A DNA stretch of 5,866 nt from a bacterium (GTDB lineage: Bacteria > Patescibacteriota > Minisyncoccia > UBA6257). The notes beneath the pieces are model-generated. The model was not told where the DNA came from, searched no databases, and saw only the letters and a program-made list of their open reading frames with translations. This document shows positions 4,643 to 5,866 of the stretch, one piece after another; within the stretch, counting starts at the first letter, position 1; every line of letters begins with the position of its first letter. The translations under genes were made by a program, and so were the position numbers. The DNA is taken from the NCBI GenBank assembly GCA_030673525.1, contig DAOVIY010000037.1, forward strand, positions 1-5,866, in the 5' to 3' direction.

Positions 4643-4670
4643 CTATTCTAATCAGACGCGTTTAGAACAG
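4643..4670 (-). repeat. 3'-end repeat, copy E, forming a hairpin after the nucleotidyltransferase gene
   Basis: The core GACGCGTTTAGAACAG matches copy D (GACGCATTTAGAACAG). On the minus strand CTGTTCTAA and TTAGAATAG pair over 9 bp (one G-U pair) around a 10-nt loop. No T-run follows, so it is not a typical terminator; a 3'-end stabilising or processing role is possible. Confidence 0.45.
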
Positions 4671-4759
4671 TAGATTGGAAAAAAATTAAGGAAGAATTAG
4701 AAACTTTTAGATTTGCAATGAGACAGACAATAAATCTATCAGTTTTTATTAAAACCTAA
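4652..4759 (+). pseudogene. Short plus-strand coding remnant, copy E (DAFRTVDW type)
   Basis: The frame opens after a TAA at 4649-4651 and encodes SDAFRTVDWKKIKEEL, then a lysine-poor helical-looking tail of 19 residues, ending in TAA at 4757-4759. It has no start codon before the conserved block, so it is a 3' fragment. It matches the plus-strand remnant at 3150-3194 with changes almost only at third codon positions. Its stop overlaps the stop of the opposing nucleotidyltransferase gene by a few bases, as at the toxin gene. Family not recognised. Confidence 0.4.
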
Positions 4760-5634
4760 TTCTTACCTCTAAAAGCCTCTTTCAACAAACGATTCCAAAC
4801 ATCTTCAGCCAAATTGTGTGCCGCCTTAAAAGTTTGATAAACTTTTTCTTTATCATTTTTCCAAGAGTTAAAATTTTTACGAGCTTCTAATATCTCTTTT
4901 ACAAAATCAGCAGTTTTTGGGCTATATCTCTTTTCAAAAAATGAAACCATCTTTTCCTTATCTTGTATAAATTCTAAAGCTTGATTATTCTTAAGCTCCT
5001 CATCTGTTAAAGCCAATTCAACACCTAAATAGGCAGTAGTTTTTCCATTTACTATACTCTCATTCATAAGAAGTGATAAATCTTTTTTAAGGTTGTAAGC
5101 CAAAGGGGCGTTTTTGAGTTGGATTCGCATTATGGGCAAATCTCTAAAAGCAACTTTAATGATGTATTCTTTATCAAAATTAAGATTTAAAGAACCTAAA
5201 ACATCTTTTCCGTAAACTACTTTTTGCATATTTAGAAATCCTATTAAAACGCTTTTTGGAACGCCGAATGGAAACTCTCCTTCTTTATCAAGAATACTGC
5301 AGATATTTAAATTCATTAAAACTTCTGGCTCTTTTTTAACAAATGGCGAAGGAAATTTGAATGGTCTAAATTCAGGTTTAATTGAGAAATAATCAGAGTA
5401 TTTATTTACTAAATCTGTTAATATTTCTCCTATCTTAATATATGTGTCAGCAGATGCTTTCTCATTCAAACATAAAAATATATTTACATCAGGTTTGTCT
5501 AAGGACATTTTATTTATAGCATAGCTACCAGTTAATGCTAAACATTCAATCTTATCGCTAACCTGCTCTTTTAATTGAGAAATTAAATCATTGACTGCCT
5601 TATCAATTTTAGTTTTTAATTCATTTTGATTCAT
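4756..5634 (-). CDS. Nucleotidyltransferase-fold protein with DxN active-site motif
   Basis: The 292-residue product starts with a short helical segment and then ECLALTGSYAINKMSLDKPD (30-49), followed by VNIFLCL. This is the pol-beta-type nucleotidyltransferase signature: a GS pair (G36, S37) followed about ten residues later by an acidic pair on a strand. Here the usual D-x-D reads D49-V-N51, so one metal-binding aspartate is replaced by asparagine. Residues 95-140 add a second strand region (PEVLMNLNICSILD) that could supply the third acidic residue. The C-terminal half (150-290) is mostly helical with many charged residues (KKDLSLLMNE, FVKEILEARKNF, AAHNLAEDVW). Substrate is unknown: antibiotic- or nucleotide-modifying enzymes, toxin or antitoxin nucleotidyltransferases and inactive homologues share this fold. 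No partner gene is adjacent. The ATG lacks a Shine-Dalgarno sequence; a TTGCCA/TAGTAT promoter ends 8 nt upstream. Confidence 0.7.
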   Translation of the reverse strand: MNQNELKTKIDKAVNDLISQLKEQVSDKIECLALTGSYAINKMSLDKPDVNIFLCLNEKASADTYIKIGEILTDLVNKYSDYFSIKPEFRPFKFPSPFVKKEPEVLMNLNICSILDKEGEFPFGVPKSVLIGFLNMQKVVYGKDVLGSLNLNFDKEYIIKVAFRDLPIMRIQLKNAPLAYNLKKDLSLLMNESIVNGKTTAYLGVELALTDEELKNNQALEFIQDKEKMVSFFEKRYSPKTADFVKEILEARKNFNSWKNDKEKVYQTFKAAHNLAEDVWNRLLKEAFRGKN

Positions 5635-5642
5635 ATTATTTC

Positions 5643-5671
5643 ATACTACAAAAAAATTGCCCTTTTGGCAA
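5643..5671 (-). promoter_or_regulatory. Promoter of the nucleotidyltransferase gene, overlapping a terminator
   Basis: On the minus strand TTGCCA (5666-5671, five of six -35 bases), a 17-nt spacer and TAGTAT (5643-5648) end 8 nt before the ATG. The -35 is part of the first arm of the terminator hairpin at 5653-5675, so the end of the upstream transcript and the start of this one share the same DNA. Confidence 0.5.
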
Positions 5672-5675
5672 TTTT
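5650..5675 (-). terminator. Intrinsic terminator between the EEP and nucleotidyltransferase genes
   Basis: AAAATTGCC (5653-5661) and GGCAATTTT (5667-5675) form a perfect 9-bp stem with a 5-nt loop. On the minus strand the second arm ends in seven T bases. It lies about 100 nt beyond the EEP stop codon and 15 nt before the next start. Confidence 0.75.
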
Positions 5676-5748
5676 CTGATTAAGTGATATTTATGGGCGA
5701 CTCGGTCGGGGTATTTTAAAAAAATGAAACAGTATAAAAAAGTAATGA

Positions 5749-5770
5749 AAAATAGAACTGACCCTATTTT
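5749..5770 (-). terminator. AT-rich hairpin after the EEP gene
   Basis: AAAATAG (5749-5755) and CTATTTT (5764-5770) pair around AACTGACC. On the minus strand it follows the EEP stop by a few bases and T-rich sequence comes after it. The stem is AT-rich, so as a terminator it would be weak. The motif AATAGAACTGACCC resembles short repeats often seen near REP-associated transposases, but no transposase is present. Confidence 0.35.
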
Positions 5771-5777
5771 CTCCTGT

Positions 5778-5866
5778 TTAATTTAATTCAAGCTCTGCAA
5801 CAATGGGCAAATGGTCGGATATATCGGTATCTATGGTTTTAAAACTTTTGCATTTTAGCCTCTCCG
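5778..5866 (-). CDS. Endonuclease/exonuclease/phosphatase family protein, C-terminal end (cut by window edge)
   Basis: The 28 visible residues begin ERLKCKSFKTIDTDI and end SDHLPIVAELELN before a TAA. S-D-H-x-P-I is the hallmark end of the EEP fold (exonuclease III, DNase I and inositol-phosphatase superfamily): the histidine is the catalytic base and the aspartate pairs with it. The protein would hydrolyse a phosphodiester or phosphomonoester bond in a metal-dependent manner; substrate cannot be told from this piece. The 5' part lies outside the window. A weak hairpin and then a strong terminator follow. Confidence 0.85.
   Translation of the reverse strand, partial: ERLKCKSFKTIDTDISDHLPIVAELELN

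Noticed and set aside
313..4670. Integron attC sites, suggested by TCTAAC-like ends after each gene and a shared gene orientation
   Set aside because: The copies are only about 35 bp, have no complementary GTTRRRY half at the far side, and no integrase is in the window.
1..5866. CRISPR array or insertion sequence
   Set aside because: No regularly spaced identical repeats with spacers, no transposase motif and no terminal inverted repeats with target duplication were seen.

Overview
The window is AT-rich (roughly one third G+C by eye). Every gene I accept lies on the minus strand. None of the starts has a recognisable Shine-Dalgarno sequence. The content and style (NYN protein, PspC-domain protein, radical SAM protein, Panacea-type toxin-antitoxin pair, hairpin-rich spacers) would suit a small-genome bacterium of the Patescibacteria/CPR type. 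That assignment is inference from style; no marker gene in the window fixes the lineage.

Layout in order of minus-strand transcription, right to left. (1) 5778-5866 is the C-terminal end of an endonuclease/exonuclease/phosphatase (EEP) family protein, recognised by its SDHLPIVAE end. (2) 4756-5634 is a nucleotidyltransferase-fold protein with a GS motif and DxN in place of DxD. (3) 4304-4755 has no protein gene on the minus strand. It holds a candidate structured RNA of about 205 nt (about 4392-4597) with its own near-consensus promoter (TTGACA, 16 nt, TATACT), a closing helix of about 20 bp and a terminal T-run. (4) 3785-4303 and 3222-3761 form a two-gene unit: a Panacea-domain (SocA/DUF4065) antitoxin followed by a protein with a PemK/MazF-like N-terminal pattern, with a 17-bp dyad operator candidate upstream. 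(5) 2889-3221 is a spacer with a terminator, repeats and a short plus-strand coding remnant. (6) 1068-2888 is a 606-residue radical SAM protein with a C-terminal domain of about 250 residues that I cannot assign firmly. (7) 703-1067 is a 365-nt spacer with two strong terminators, promoter-like elements and dyads. (8) 349-702 is a short NYN-domain protein that seems to lack the middle of the domain. (9) 1-192 is the N-terminal 64 residues of a PspC-domain membrane protein.

The genes look like independent, insulated units rather than one operon; only the toxin-antitoxin pair is clearly co-transcribed. Terminator hairpins sit just upstream of most genes, and -10-like hexamers sit 7-8 nt before several ATGs, which suggests leaderless transcripts. 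Copies of a degenerate repeat of about 35 bp lie at the 3' ends of four minus-strand genes. Two of these copies extend into plus-strand reading frames with a coding-type substitution pattern (peptide DAFRTVDW..IKE.L).

The most notable candidates are the structured RNA at 4392-4597, the Panacea-linked putative toxin with its operator, the recurrent 3'-end repeat with its coding tail, and the radical SAM protein with its unusual C-terminal domain.
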